This document shows positions 40,396 through 51,634 of a DNA stretch of 64,000 nucleotides, piece after piece. The stretch comes from Gnetum montanum (taxonomy: Eukaryota; Streptophyta; Gnetopsida; Gnetales; Gnetaceae): positions 785,239 through 849,238 of the forward strand of contig MNCI01009412.1 in NCBI GenBank assembly GCA_015680685.1. The letters run 5' to 3'. The first letter of the stretch is position 1; every line of letters begins with the position of its first letter. Made by a program: the position numbers and the translations under genes. Below the pieces are notes generated by a model that ran no database searches, had not been told where the DNA came from, and saw nothing but the letters and a program-made list of their open reading frames with translations.

Positions 40396-41538
40396 TGTAG
40401 CGACTGAAAACGTCGACAGCCAGAGACATCGAGAGGTCATCGGTTAGATAGTCTTAACCCCGGATCTACACGAGGGCTGTGCTAGATAAAAGGGAAATGG
40501 GGTGCCCTGAATGGTCTGGTCGATTAGATAGGGACTTAGTCGGTGTCACTAAACCTTTTGCAAATGTGTAGTTTGAAAAAAATGTTTATAGTGTAAAATA
40601 ATTATTATTATATGCAAGGAATAGAAAATGATGTAAAATGCAATGATAAGTAGGAGAAAAAAGTAAACTGGAGTTAAGAAATGCACCACTTCAAGATCAT
40701 AGCTTTACTTTGTCAAAGTGAATACAATCTGTTGCACAACACTGAGAAGCACAGAGATCCCAAAAGTAACCAATATGTGAAAAGCAAGCCATACACTTGA
40801 ACGTGGACTCAAGAGCTAATAGTGAAAAGTGCTACAAAGGTAGTAGAAAAGAGCTAATAGAATGCCAAATGAAAATGGCAACTACTCAATTTTTTGCCAA
40901 CCAAGTCAAATTTTTCCAACTTGCCAAACTTGTCAACAAATTTGCTAACAATTTTTGCCAACCTAAAATTTGTCAACCCTCTGAGCATTGCTTGTTGGGG
41001 TATTTATAAGGCCATGAGCATGCAAGAAATGTGACCTAGATGACACATGTCCTAGACCCACAAGATGTTGACATATCCATGCTGCATGGACATGCAAAGC
41101 TGACTGATGAGCCTGCCATGATGCAATCACGCTGTCAAAACTGGAGATGCTAGGATCAGGTGTGCTAACGATGCAGACAAGGAGTGAAGTGCACCGATGT
41201 AGTGTAGCCACCTGCTACGTTGTGCTACACTATGGAGCGTAGCCTATCATTGTAGCGTAGCATAGCGTAGCCACCAATTTGAAGAAGAAATTCATGTTGG
41301 AGTTGATTGCATATGTTGGAAGATTTTGCAGTGTTTTGGCTGGTTCTTGCATGTTTGCTACACTATGCTACGCTATGTAGCATAGCATAGCATAGCATAG
41401 CAGATTGCCTTAATTGCAATTTCAAGATCATGTTGACAATCTGCAACCTTTGCAATGTGAAGCCTTTGAACTTGTTGATCCTGCATTGTTGCTACGCTGT
41501 GCTACGCTATGCAGTGGAGCATAGCGTAGCAGCCAACA
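40396..41538 (-). repeat. Solo-like LTR of a related element, inside E's accessory gene
   Basis: Read on minus, the 1,143 bp run from TGTTGGCTGCTACGC to ...CAGTCGCTACA. The inner end resembles C's LTR end: both have a block GGTCxATTAGATAGGGACTTA (split here as GGTC, ATTAGATAGGGACTTA) about 110 bp from the terminus. It contains palindromic CTACGCTATG-type repeats (41,215-41,270, 41,355-41,400, 41,490-41,530) and is richer in CG than E. The five bases on either side (GCGAT, TAGCC) do not match, and flanking accessory sequence is missing, so a deletion accompanied or followed insertion. Confidence 0.6.
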
Positions 41539-42479
41539 TAGCCTACTTTTTTCTTAATCTAGTAGGGTAATTTGTCATAGCTATCCCAATCTACCTTATA
41601 ATTCTAGCATGCATGTTCTCAGTAGATGAGAACTCTTGTAGGGTTGTTTGGATGAAGGCTAATATCTCTTTTCCATTGTGAAGGCCATTTTCATCAACAC
41701 AAAATTTAGCAATAGGAAAAAAGGTAGTAAGCATTCTAAGTCATGATACAATAGATAAAATAGGAAAAAATTACAATAGGGACCCTCTAGCATAGTAAAC
41801 TATTCCAAGTGGGAGGTCATGCCCACATGGTAGGTAAGGAATACAATGTTGTACTTATGGTAGTATTGGAACTTAGGCATCTCCTAGATCAAAGACAATA
41901 GCTTGAGGCCTCTTGGGCACTAACTTGAGCTCTCTATACCTTCACCTTCAGGAAGTTTTTCTAACATGAATTTTTAGATGCCCTAGGCAACAACGTCTTG
42001 ACTAGGATACTTGCTGCTTCAACAAACAAGTGTGACCATATAATCACACTAAAGTGATGAAGTAGGAATTCTAATAATTCTAGTGCACCTTCCTAGAACT
42101 AGACTTCCTGGTATCCTATGCATGCATGTGGTGTGGGGACATTTAGCATGGGATCACTCATACAACATAGGATCCCTACCAGTTCAACCATGATGAGAAC
42201 AGGTTTCAGTAGGATCCTACAATGTCACAATAATAAAAGTGTTGGTATTGGAAAAAGGGTAATAAAAAAAACCAAAAATTAATAGACAAGAAATGCATAA
42301 AATAACATAAAAAGGAAATAAAATTTATCATGTGCAACATAACTAACTTTTCCCCAAGCCCCATAGGGAAGGGACATTGGCATTACCATCTAACATGCCT
42401 AGTGCCTAATGGGGCACAACACTAACACTTAGATGTTTTTCAAAAGTTATAATATCTAAAAAAAAACTCAAAAATTTTC

Positions 42480-42800
42480 TAAATATTGGAAGCATGACAT
42501 TTTCTAGGTAAAATTTTTTCTAAGTGTTTGTCATGCTCCCAGGGAGCATGATGATTGTGGAACAACTAGTAAGAAAAAATTTTGAAAATTTTTCTAAGTG
42601 TTTGTAACATTACAATTTCAAAAAAAAATTAAATATTTCTAAAATTTTAGTCACACTTTTAGGGAGCATGACAGTTGTAGAGTTGCTGGAAAAAAAGTTG
42701 CAAAAATTTTTCAAGTATTGGTCATGCTTTTAGAGAGCATGACAACTACAGAACATGCAAAATTTTTCTAAATTTTTGTCACACTCTTAGGGATGCCTAG
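42480..42800 (-). repeat. Palindromic repeats in intron 1 of E's accessory gene
   Basis: Four units with arms GTCATGCTCC / GGAGCATGAC (for example at 42,530-42,552), spaced 80-120 bp and separated by AAAAATTTTTCTAAGTG linkers. Same position and design as the arrays in C (22,745-23,060) and D (54,985-55,400), but a different arm sequence from D. Confidence 0.6.
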
Positions 42801-43192
42801 AGCCTTGACAAGCATGACCCCTGACTACCTTGGCTGAGTCTTGTCCCATGATGCAAGACACCAAAAACCGTTATCCCACAACATTATGCAAGATGCCTGT
42901 GAAATCCTTATCCTATTTTGCGACATGGCACATGTAGAAAACCCTGTTACATCCCATAGTGTGGGACATGTAGGAAACATTTGTTATGTGATGTGGGATG
43001 TAGGGTATCCAAAACCCTCATAATGCACTACGCTAGTGATACATGTAAAACCCCCATTCTGTCCTATGACATAGAATGTTACAAAAAAAACTTGTCCTAT
43101 CGCATGACATTGAACACCCAAAAACCCTTGTCAAAAGCCTTACCTAGCATTGTGGCACAGGACACCCCTAGATCCTTTCTCCAAAAAGAAGA

Positions 43193-43214
43193 GGGGGGGG
43201 GGGGGGGGGGGGGG
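43193..43214 (+). repeat. Poly-G tract (22 G)
   Basis: An uninterrupted run of 22 G in otherwise AT-rich DNA, inside intron 1 of E's accessory pseudogene. It could form a G-quadruplex; its length may be uncertain in the assembly. Confidence 0.9.
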
Positions 43215-43570
43215 CAAGATCCATGACACCCACTCCCTCCCTAGCCATGGCACAATGGCCATGAAGATGGTAGTAGTAGTGGTAGTCCCTATGCATGGCA
43301 AGCCACCATACAAAACCCCAAAATTGAAAGCCCAAACGTATAAGAAATAGGTAGGAATAAAAATTCATGAGTGCAACATGATGACCTACTTGGGAAATGG
43401 CATCTCTTGCCCTAGAAAAACACTATAGGATGCACTCACCCTCATTGACATTGACAAGGCCAAGGTATCTACACTTGCTCTTATGTGCCATCTTCTTGTT
43501 GTCATGCTCTAGCTCTCCTATTGTCATGCTCTAGCTTCCCTCTATGGTTGCTACACTCTACCTTGGTCAT

Positions 43571-44114
43571 GCTATGCTTGGATGACTATTGGCTTTAATA
43601 GTGAAAATGATAGGTTTAACATGGGTAAAACCTCTATTTATACCCTTCAGGGTCAAGTGACATGTCATCCTTCTAGGACATCTCATGTTCCACCCGTAAC
43701 ACAAAATGCTCCATGTCCCACAGATAATGCGTGGATGTCCCATGTCCCATGCAATGTAACACCTAAAGTTAGAAATGTTTTGTAATTTTTTCAGCTCTTA
43801 CACTTAGAAAATTTCTTGCATTTTCCACTTACCTGATAAATGTTTAGCTTGGTTTCACATTGAAACCTCTTAAGCTTTGCTTAGACTTATGTCCCATGCA
43901 TAGTCTATGGTCTGCTATGACCTTAAACTAGCAATTTTGTGACCAATCGAGGCCATAGGAAAGAACAAAAAAAATAAAAGATACATAAATAAATCATTTT
44001 AGATACTGCATACTTAATTTTCATAACATTGTCTTCCTTATTTTATGCATTTTTCTTCATTAAAATAGGTGCCACTTGACATTTTTCTAGTTATTGTGCA
44101 AGATCTCTTGAAAA
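43571..44114. other. Element E divergent spacer between accessory gene and pol
   Basis: Spacer of 544 bp between two gene starts pointing away from each other. It includes the accessory TATA box and, at about 43,910-43,930, one TTAAACTAGCAA unit. A possible splice acceptor is TTAAAATAG|GTGCCACTTGAC at about 44,067; C has a similar CAG|GTGCCAGTTGAC at the same place. Confidence 0.45.
43635..43642 (-). promoter_or_regulatory. TATA box of E's accessory gene
   Basis: The minus strand reads GGGTATAAATAGAGG, 65 bp upstream of the accessory ATG at 43,570. The equivalent in D is CTATAAAAGG and in C a decayed GGGTAAAATAGGAG. Confidence 0.55.
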
Positions 44115-45565
44115 ATGACTGCATACGAGAGTCTTCATTTATCCTTAGCCTTGACTGGATCTTATGGAAAAATCATGAGATGCATAAACACAAAAATTTT
44201 GGACTTCGAATTGCTTACCTATGGCACCAACATAGCATTCCTAGAGACATCACTGGATTGGCTAGAAAATCTAGTCCAAGCTCTAGACTTAGAAGCAAGT
44301 GACGTGACTAAGGATCCCCTCATAGAAGCCCCTATAACAACATGCAAAGGTGAGGCAAAAACATTGAAACTTAGTTCCTTACTAGAGCCTAAAATCCAAC
44401 AAAGCATCTCTAAAGTCCTTGGTAACAACGTCAAGGCATTCACATGGTCTTAGAGAACATGCTAGGCTTAGACCCATGTATAATATAGCACAACATTATC
44501 CTAGATCCATGCGTTAAACTAGTTAAACAAGAGACTTGTAAAATAAAGCCTAAAGTTGCATTGGCTATCCACGATGAGATCACTAAGCTTTACAAAGCTA
44601 GTTTCATTTGGGTAGTAGACTATGCTAATTTGGTTTAAAACATCGTAGTTTTTCCAAAAAAAATGAAAGTATACGCATTTGCATAGACTTCCGATACCTA
44701 AACAAGTCAACCATTAAAGATGATTTCCCATTGCCTAGTATTGACCAACTTGTCGATACTACGGCCAACCATGCCTTATTGTCCTTCATGGATGGGTTCT
44801 CAAGGTAAAACAAAATTCACATCACCCTAGAGCATCAACTTACCACTACTTTCATGACCCCTTCAATTACATTTTGGTATACAATGATTCCCTTTGAACT
44901 AAAGAATGCAAGAGCAACATATCAACATGCAATGACATACATTTTCAGCTACTATCTATTCAAATTTCTCAATGACTACATTAATGACATAGTTTTTAAG
45001 TCAAAAATGGCTCATGACCACATGAATGACTTAGACCATATCCTCAAATGTTTCTATAGACATGACCTTAGGAGTAATCCCAAAAAGTGTGGCTTTGGTG
45101 TTAAATTGGTCACATGTTAGGCTTTGTCATATCATAAGCAGGAATACACGTAGGCCCTGACAAGGTCAAGGACATTACCAACTTGGCACCATGAAAAAAC
45201 CTTAATGAGTTACACAGGTTACATGGTAGGATACAATTCATACATAGGTTTATCACAAGGTTGACTAATAAGTTGCAACCAATGAAACAATTGCTTAAGA
45301 AGGGGATCAACTTTGACTGGACAGCTCAATGCCAAGAGGCAGTTGACAACCTCAAAAAGGATCTAGCTCAACTTCCAATAGTTTATCCTCTGCAAAGAGA
45401 TAAACCTTTCTACATCTACCTTGCAACCTCAGACATGCCCATTACTTCCATACTTTTTTTAAAATGAGACAATGGTTCCAAAGTTTCTATTTACTATCTA
45501 AGCCATGCATTAGTATCACACAAGGAAAAATGTAAAAATGTAGAGAAAAATTGTCTTACCTTAGT
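44115..45565 (+). pseudogene. Element E pol pseudogene, first part (RT and start of RNase H)
   Basis: Starts MTAYESLHLSLALTGSYG and passes KAFTWS, then RT with FPLPSIDQLVDT-like FPLPSIDQLVDT spacing (here DDFPLPSIDQLV), SFMDGFS and FGVKL. The palm motif YVDD has become YIND at about 44,985. RNase H begins near 45,340 (FDWTAQCQEAVDNLKK) and reads ...VEKNCLTLV at 45,541-45,565, where element D interrupts it. Several stops and frameshifts are present; not functional. Confidence 0.8.
45561..45565. other. Target-site duplication of D, left copy
   Basis: TTAGT directly before the TG of the 5' LTR; the identical TTAGT follows the 3' LTR at 62,383. With one copy removed, E's reading ...KNCLTLV continues as FVLKKWRHYL. 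Confidence 0.92.
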
Positions 45566-46802
45566 TGAAACACCACAAAAATCTTTGAGTTTAGCATCTG
45601 TCTGACAAGAAGCAGATCCCTATGACCCACAGGCAACTTTGGCTACATTTGAAGTCACACAGGGCAATTTTGAGAATCGAAACACCTGGTTTTTACTAAG
45701 TGTTGTGCCGGCGTATACACCCAGCGTATACGCCCATTTTTAAACCAAGTGTTGTGCTAGCATCTATGCTCGGCGTCTACGCCCGATGGTCAGCATACAC
45801 GCCTAACACGCACGCTCAGCAGGTGCAACAGGAGCAAGAATTGAAGCAAGTCGACGTCCAGCATCCATCAGCGTATACGCCCCAGCGTATACGCCAGCAT
45901 CTATCCAAGTCTACGCCCAGCGTATATGCCCGACGTATACGCCTAGCGTATACACCAGCCTATTATAGCATATACGCCCAGCGTATACCATGTTTCTAAA
46001 TTGTAATGCCCGGTCTATACGCCACATGTCTCCCAGTCCGATTTTCCCGGTAACCCTACCCCTATAAATAGCCCAGTTTTCCGCATTTACCAGGTCAGCA
46101 AAAATTTACCAGAGCAGACCCAAAGAAATTACGCTGCAGAAACCCCCTTACACTTATGCTTACGCTTGAAGTCCTGTACGCCAAGCACAATCTGCGCTCT
46201 GCCTACCGTGTCAGCCGGCTGCATCCCTCTGTCCACCGGGGCTTTACGTCCACCTTGTGTCCCTACACAACTGCGTTAGACCGGTGCACAACATTTTAAC
46301 TCTGTAATCCACTATTTAAGCATGTTGCAAGTTCTTTTACAGTTTTACATCAATTTGGCCCACGCTTCGTTTACGCTTACTTACGTTCATGCTTCGTTTG
46401 CGTCCGTATACGCCCACTATTTACGCTGTTTACATTTGCTTATACTCCTTACGCTGGTTTGCGCCGTTTATGCTGTTTACGCTGTTCACGTTTGCATACG
46501 CTTACGCTGTGCCTATATTCATTTACGTTGTTTACGCCCGACCCTATTTACGCCCTGATTACGCTTACACTGTCTACGCCTGTTTCACTGTTTACGCTCT
46601 GTTTACGCATAACCCAGCGTATAACGCTTCGGCGGCGCTCGGGGAAATCCTTGTCTGATCCGCGTGCGGACCACCCAAAGTACCCTACCTTCGTGCATTC
46701 CAGCACGCCCTCAAGCGAAGGTGGGGTCATCTACGCTCGTCCTGTGATCCCGCGGTCTCTGTTTCCCGTTCCAGTCGGGGACTAACGATTTCAGGCGGTA
46801 CA
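45566..46802 (+). repeat. Element D 5' LTR (1,237 bp)
   Basis: TGAAACACCACAAAA to ...TTTCAGGCGGTACA. Its upstream part (about 45,706-46,010) carries many copies of a CG-rich palindromic GCGTATACGC motif in CCCAGCGTATACGCC context. A later part (about 46,360-46,620) is dense in TTTACGCTG/TTTACGCC. It includes a TATA box at 46,063. Confidence 0.95.
46063..46070 (+). promoter_or_regulatory. TATA box in D 5' LTR
   Basis: TATAAATA within CCCCTATAAATAGCCC; conserved in the 3' LTR at 61,704 and in E. Probable core promoter of the sense transcript. Confidence 0.65.
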
Positions 46803-46807
46803 GATTT

Positions 46808-46825
46808 TGGAGCTAGAAGGAGGGC
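46808..46825 (+). other. Element D primer-binding site
   Basis: TGGAGCTAGAAGGAGGGC begins five bases after the LTR end. The equivalent sites in C and E are TGGTGCTAGAAGGAGGG and TGGTACTAGAAGGAGGG. I could not match it to a specific tRNA by eye. Confidence 0.6.
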
Positions 46826-47081
46826 CTCTGCTTAAGCAGTTTGACTACACGCTCCTCAGCGTCTACGCTCATCAGCGTTTTCGCTGCCCTGTTTAAACCC
46901 CTGACTCAGCGTTTACGCTGTCGATTCTTTAGCGTCTACGCTACACATAAACCCTAGCGTTTACACTGCACGCTTACGCCAGCATTTACGCTGCATACTT
47001 ACCCTATAGATTCGTCTACGCCAGTTGCATACACTATGCTATCCAGTACATCAATCTCTCAGACTCAAACCGTCTATCATC
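46826..47081 (+). other. Element D untranslated leader
   Basis: Short leader with several AGCGTTTACGCTG-type repeats (about 46,850-47,010) like those in the LTR. No coding sequence seen before the gag ATG. Confidence 0.55.
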
Positions 47082-50000
47082 ATGAATCCCATAAACATAA
47101 CCGCTGCTACTACCCAGAACGTTAACATCTCAGACACAATAGCTTCCTAGAAATCTATCACACAACATATGGAAGGGCAATCCACAATGGGGCCCTATCG
47201 GTCGTTGAGGTTGCAAGGGAGAGACCCTGCCGCTAACATTATAAGCCAAGACGAGTATAACTTCATCTGCATTAAGATGCAAGCCGGCCTGGCAGTAGAT
47301 CGGGCTGAAATGGAGGTAAAAAGGTAATTTGAAATCTTTTACAGAGGGGGATATGAATTCATCCCTTCCCCATATGACGTAATCCCCATTCCAGAACAAT
47401 TCTCAAAACTCTTTATGCAACTCCTTCTGCACAGGAGCCAATCGCTAAACCAAATTACGGCAAATCCACAATGGGACGAAGAGGACGAATTCACTGCCCA
47501 ATCTGAACACGAAGACTCCTACCATACCCTTAGTCCACATAACCACATGAACCCCATCTTTAACCGAGACGCAGGGGAGGTCATACCCCTCCAACCCCCT
47601 AACTCTGCCCACACTCAAGCACCGTTACAACAAACATCCGCGTCAGCCCAGGTCCCTCCCCAGGGCAACCCTTTGCCCAACGCCTTCCCTTTTACAGTTG
47701 CGGGTTCATCCTCACAAGCACCACCCCCTCACAGTAACGTGGGAGTGACATTCCAATCCCAAGCGGTGAGAATGCCACATGTTATACCCATGTCCACATT
47801 TGCCCACTACATCCCGCATGTCCAAACGCATATACCCCCTTTCACTGCCGTAATCGAACAAGGAGCCTCCTTGTACAACATGGCCGAACAATGGCCGATG
47901 ATTGGCATGACGTCGCACTAGATTTCCCACCACTATGTACCACCCCACACGTTGCCACCAGCTCATGTGCCCTAGGCACAGCCGCGACCACAACAGCAAC
48001 AACCTCCTCTCTATAATGTATTGCCCCTAGTGCCATCTACTGTACACCTCCCACAAACGCAACCACCAACAACGCAAATTTCAGCCTTCCAATCCACCGT
48101 TCAACAGTCTAACCCATACAGCGTGCCACAAGCCCAAACTGCCATGCTCCCAAGCGCTCAGGATTGGGCAGATGCCAAACGAATGATGTAGGAATTAACT
48201 GACGAGGTAAAACGCCTCAAGATAACTGCTGACGGGGAATTGAAGGTAGTAGACTTCTATAACGATGACCCCATCAGCTCTTCTGTCCCGCCTTTAAATC
48301 TACCCAAGGGTGTCTCCTTACCAATGCTAACCAAGTATAATGGGGAGACAGATCCTAACGCGCATTTAATAACGTTCAGGTTAGAGTGCGCACTACTACA
48401 AGCATGGCCCCATGCAATTCTTCGCGTGTTTCCCATGTCCCTCTCAGGGAGAGCACTCGATTGGTATAGGGCGCTCCCAAGAAACTCTGTTTCCTCCTTA
48501 GAAAACCTACTACACCAGTTTGTGACCAGGTTCAAATATAACCTGAAACCTGAGGCCACACTAGATAGCCTCATGCAGGTCAAGCAGACACTGCTTGAAC
48601 CGGTCCAGAAATTTATTCAGAGATGGAGCGCGGCCCTTAATGAGCTGCACGAGGAAATCTCCCAAACATACCTGCTCACTATTTTGAAAGGAGCCATCAA
48701 CAATTTCTTTAAATCCAAGCTGTACTACCTAAACGCGCGCAATCTCAACCAAGCCTTCGAGCAAATTAAAAACATAGAAGAAGTAGCCCAAAAAAGCAAT
48801 GACCCAGCTTACATAGCCTTCAAAAATCGACATGCTAAAAAAGATAAAGAAAAGGCTAAAATGACTATAGCATCGATAGTAGGGGCACAACAACACACTA
48901 GGCTGCCGCAAACCCCTGCTAATTACAACAAACTAGCTCCAACGATTCCGCAAGAATCATCGTCACAGCATAATCCAGCGAACCCTACACGCAATTTTGA
49001 GAGGAAAGAACCCTCTTAATATTCACCCCTGCCCATGAAGCCATCCCTGCTTTTTGACCAGCTCCTAAAGGCCGGTTTAATGCAGCATAAGCAGTTATCT
49101 CCCTCGGCCATCCAGAGACATGACCGGTTCTGTCAACTCGTTCAGAACCCAAGCCTAGCAATGCCGGATGAGCCCCCTGTACCTAAAGGCTTCAGGATGG
49201 ATCGCTTTTGTGATTACCATCAACGAAACGGGCACGGAACAGATTACTGTTTCACCTTGAAGCAGGACCTACAGCAAATGATCGATGAAGGCCAAATCAC
49301 CTTAGACGAAGCAAACCCGATTCAACCACAAAATCAAGCTATGGGGGTCTATAAAGATCCTTTAAATGCTAAAGAGGCGTCATACACCATCAGTACAGTC
49401 TGCCTTGACAATGGTTCTGAGCCATCTTACATTAACACCATATCTCCCGAATATACGCAGCCAACATCCAACAAACCTTTTGTAGTTCTCACACCTGTCC
49501 CTGCATCTACACCCGCACCCCGGCTGTCCCATACTTTACAACAGTCGTATGTCATTTAGATACCCCCGGCAGTGGCAACACCTAACACCAAGACACGCGA
49601 CAAACCATATGTGGTGCGTGTCCCTCCTGTCACTCCCCTAAATGCACAAACTCCGCATAACCGGCCCACTCCTTTTGTGGTCTAAGTACCCTCGGCAACC
49701 GCAACAGCGGAGGTCCAACCTTCGCCCAAACTAATCCCATTTGTCATCAGAATACCCAAAGGTCCCCAAGACTACCAAGCCTCTATGTCACAAACAGAAC
49801 GCCAACCTAAGCCCTATGTTGTTAGGGTGCCTGTCCAGCCCTCTAACCAAGCACATCCAGCAGTACAAGGGTCACCCCGTCCAACCCCATATGTGGTAAA
49901 ACTCCCAATGCAAACTGAAATGCCAAAACCAACGGCACCTCCACGCCGCACGCAAGAACATCCCAGAGATAGACTTGCACGTGAACGTATGGAGAATGGG

Positions 50001-51229
50001 TTCCAAAGGTTAGCTCTGGGGCCACCTAAGCCCATTTCCCTCAACTCCATGCCCATGTCATCATCTACCGATCAACCAAGCACAGGCAATGAAGGCGAGT
50101 CATCTGAAAAACATGAATCATCCGAAACGACAGCTCCGAAAACTGACAAACCAACAAGACGGGAGATAAAACTGTTGGGTCCAATGGATCCAATCAGCAC
50201 CGATAGAAACACCCCCAATAGTGAAAACTTCGCAATTGCCTTGACATAAGTCACGCAAGCATTAAAACAAAAAAACACTTCACTAAGCCTGTATGACTTA
50301 GTCCTAACATCTCAAACACATCGGGAAGCTCTAGTGTGCATGTTAACATCAATCTCGGTGAGCGAGGATTTACCCCCAAACGAACCCTCCATCCATGCGG
50401 TGATGTTCTCACCCCATGGGACTACTCCCAAGCCTCTAAACTTCCATGACAACAACATCAAGGTCGATAAAAGAACGAAGGAGGTAACAACAGCTCCCGT
50501 GTTCATAACAATCTGTATAAACCGATTTAAAATACATAGGGTCCATGTAGACGATGGAGCTGCGACAAACGTCGTGCCGTACCACATTATCGAGCAGCTA
50601 GGGCTTACCGAACTGCTTAAACCAGCCACGACTACATGTTTAAAGTCATTCAGCAGGTCACGCGTAATGGTGAAAGGCTCCATAACCCTAGACTTTATAG
50701 CGGGAGATCAATTCCTGACATCTGCTGAGTTTCTTGTAGTGGATGAGATGCCAAGGTTCAACCTAATATTGGGAAGACCCTGGTTAGCCCAACTGAGAGC
50801 TGTCTCTTCCCCTATCCATCAGGAAATTCATCTACCTTATGAAGGCGGAGAAATTGTCATACGTGGCAGAGCAGTTACTCCTATTATCTCATCGCATATG
50901 GACGTGGACCAGGGCTCGAAAGTCAAATTTGAAAAGCCTAGCCAAGATAATGAAAATCGGCAACCATCGATAAGCGGTAAATCTTCCGACATGGAACAAA
51001 AACCTCCTTAAACAGAAACATCTGCACCTCCTCAAATAGAAATTGATATAGAGTTCCCTAGGGACACTGAAATATCCGAAAACGCTAACAAAAAGACATT
51101 CCATCAGAGGTCCCTTGGGCCGAATTGCCATTTAATGTAATCAGCGAAGGTGACGCTGAATACCGGATCATACCGGTTGAAAAATCGTCTAACATTAAAA
51201 CAAAAAAGATCAAAAAATTACTGAAGTGA
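47082..51229 (+). pseudogene. Element D gag-protease ORF (stop-interrupted)
   Basis: One frame runs from ATG 47,082 (MNPINITAATTQ, as in C and E) for about 1,380 codons. A Pro/Gln-rich linker is followed by the gag capsid core at residues ~400-560 (KYNGETDPNAHLITF, GRALDWYRAL, VQKFIQRWSAALNEL). A C-H-H-C knuckle FCDYHQRNGHGTDYC lies near residue 710, and the protease at ~1,150-1,240 has site VDDGAATN (Asp 1,157) and FNLILGRPWLAQL. Ten in-frame stops occur (codon starts 47,148; 47,325; 47,919; 47,973; 48,189; 49,017; 49,557; 49,683; 50,247; 51,009), all TAG or TAA. A one-base shift in an A-run near 51,090 moves into the frame PFNVISEGDAEYRI..., ending TGA 51,227-51,229. It would supply capsid and maturation protease. 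Confidence 0.88.
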
Positions 51230-51634
51230 TTTTATCACTCATAGTCTGAAATGACGTTAAACTATAAAAATTCCGAAATGACACTAAACTATCATGTCCG
51301 CAAAGACATAAAACTAGCCACGATCAGCAATGATCGGTTAGCCGAGAAATCTATCCGCATCCTCCAAAACATCCCTTGATTACGCATGGGGCCCGAAATG
51401 GCCATAAACTAGTACTTGCTTTTCGTTCTACTTTTATAATCGCTTCCTGTATTGCAATTAAAACAGAAAATGAACCAAAATATTTTACATTTCTATGGCA
51501 TGTTAAACCCAAAATCAACAACAAAAATATATATATATATGTATGTTATTACATAAAATCAACCATCTTTGTTCATTTCATAATGTTTAAGTTACAGTTT
51601 CAGTATAAATCGAAAAACGAAAAATGCTAAAATG
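51230..51634. repeat. Element D convergent spacer with TAAACTA repeats
   Basis: Between the ends of gag-protease (plus) and the accessory gene (minus). About five loose units share the core AAATGAC.TTAAACTA / GACATAAAACTAG (51,240-51,415). A TA microsatellite follows at about 51,526-51,542. The same place holds TTAAACTAG arrays in C and E. Confidence 0.65.

Larger units (their letters stand above)
38465..43570 (-). pseudogene. Element E antisense accessory pseudogene
   Basis: Copy of D's spliced gene, broken. Exon 1 is 43,570-43,440, 131 nt exactly as in D, with donor G|GTGAGT in phase 2. Exon 2 is 42,216-41,784, with acceptor GACATTGTAG, LLKPVLIMVELVGILCCM, then EFLLHHFSVIIWSHL. Exon 3, about 41,700-41,560, reads ENGLHNGKEI. 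A foreign LTR (40,396-41,538) then replaces the rest of exon 3 and the start of exon 4. Exon 4 resumes with ISKTWIHHLF and QDPLEAIGESFSVST (about 40,395-40,200; D: LSRPWVNHFF, QDAPEGIDESLTITT). The exon 7 end near 38,650-38,770 reads GKTLVGIDLG, KILRCLETGL. Exon 8 is 38,527-38,465, 63 nt as in C (TRPSGAANKDGGEEP, stop TAG). Confidence 0.72.

Noticed and set aside
47712-48036. Minus-strand open frames over gag
   Set aside because: Shadows of the Pro/Gln-rich gag linker in the opposite strand.
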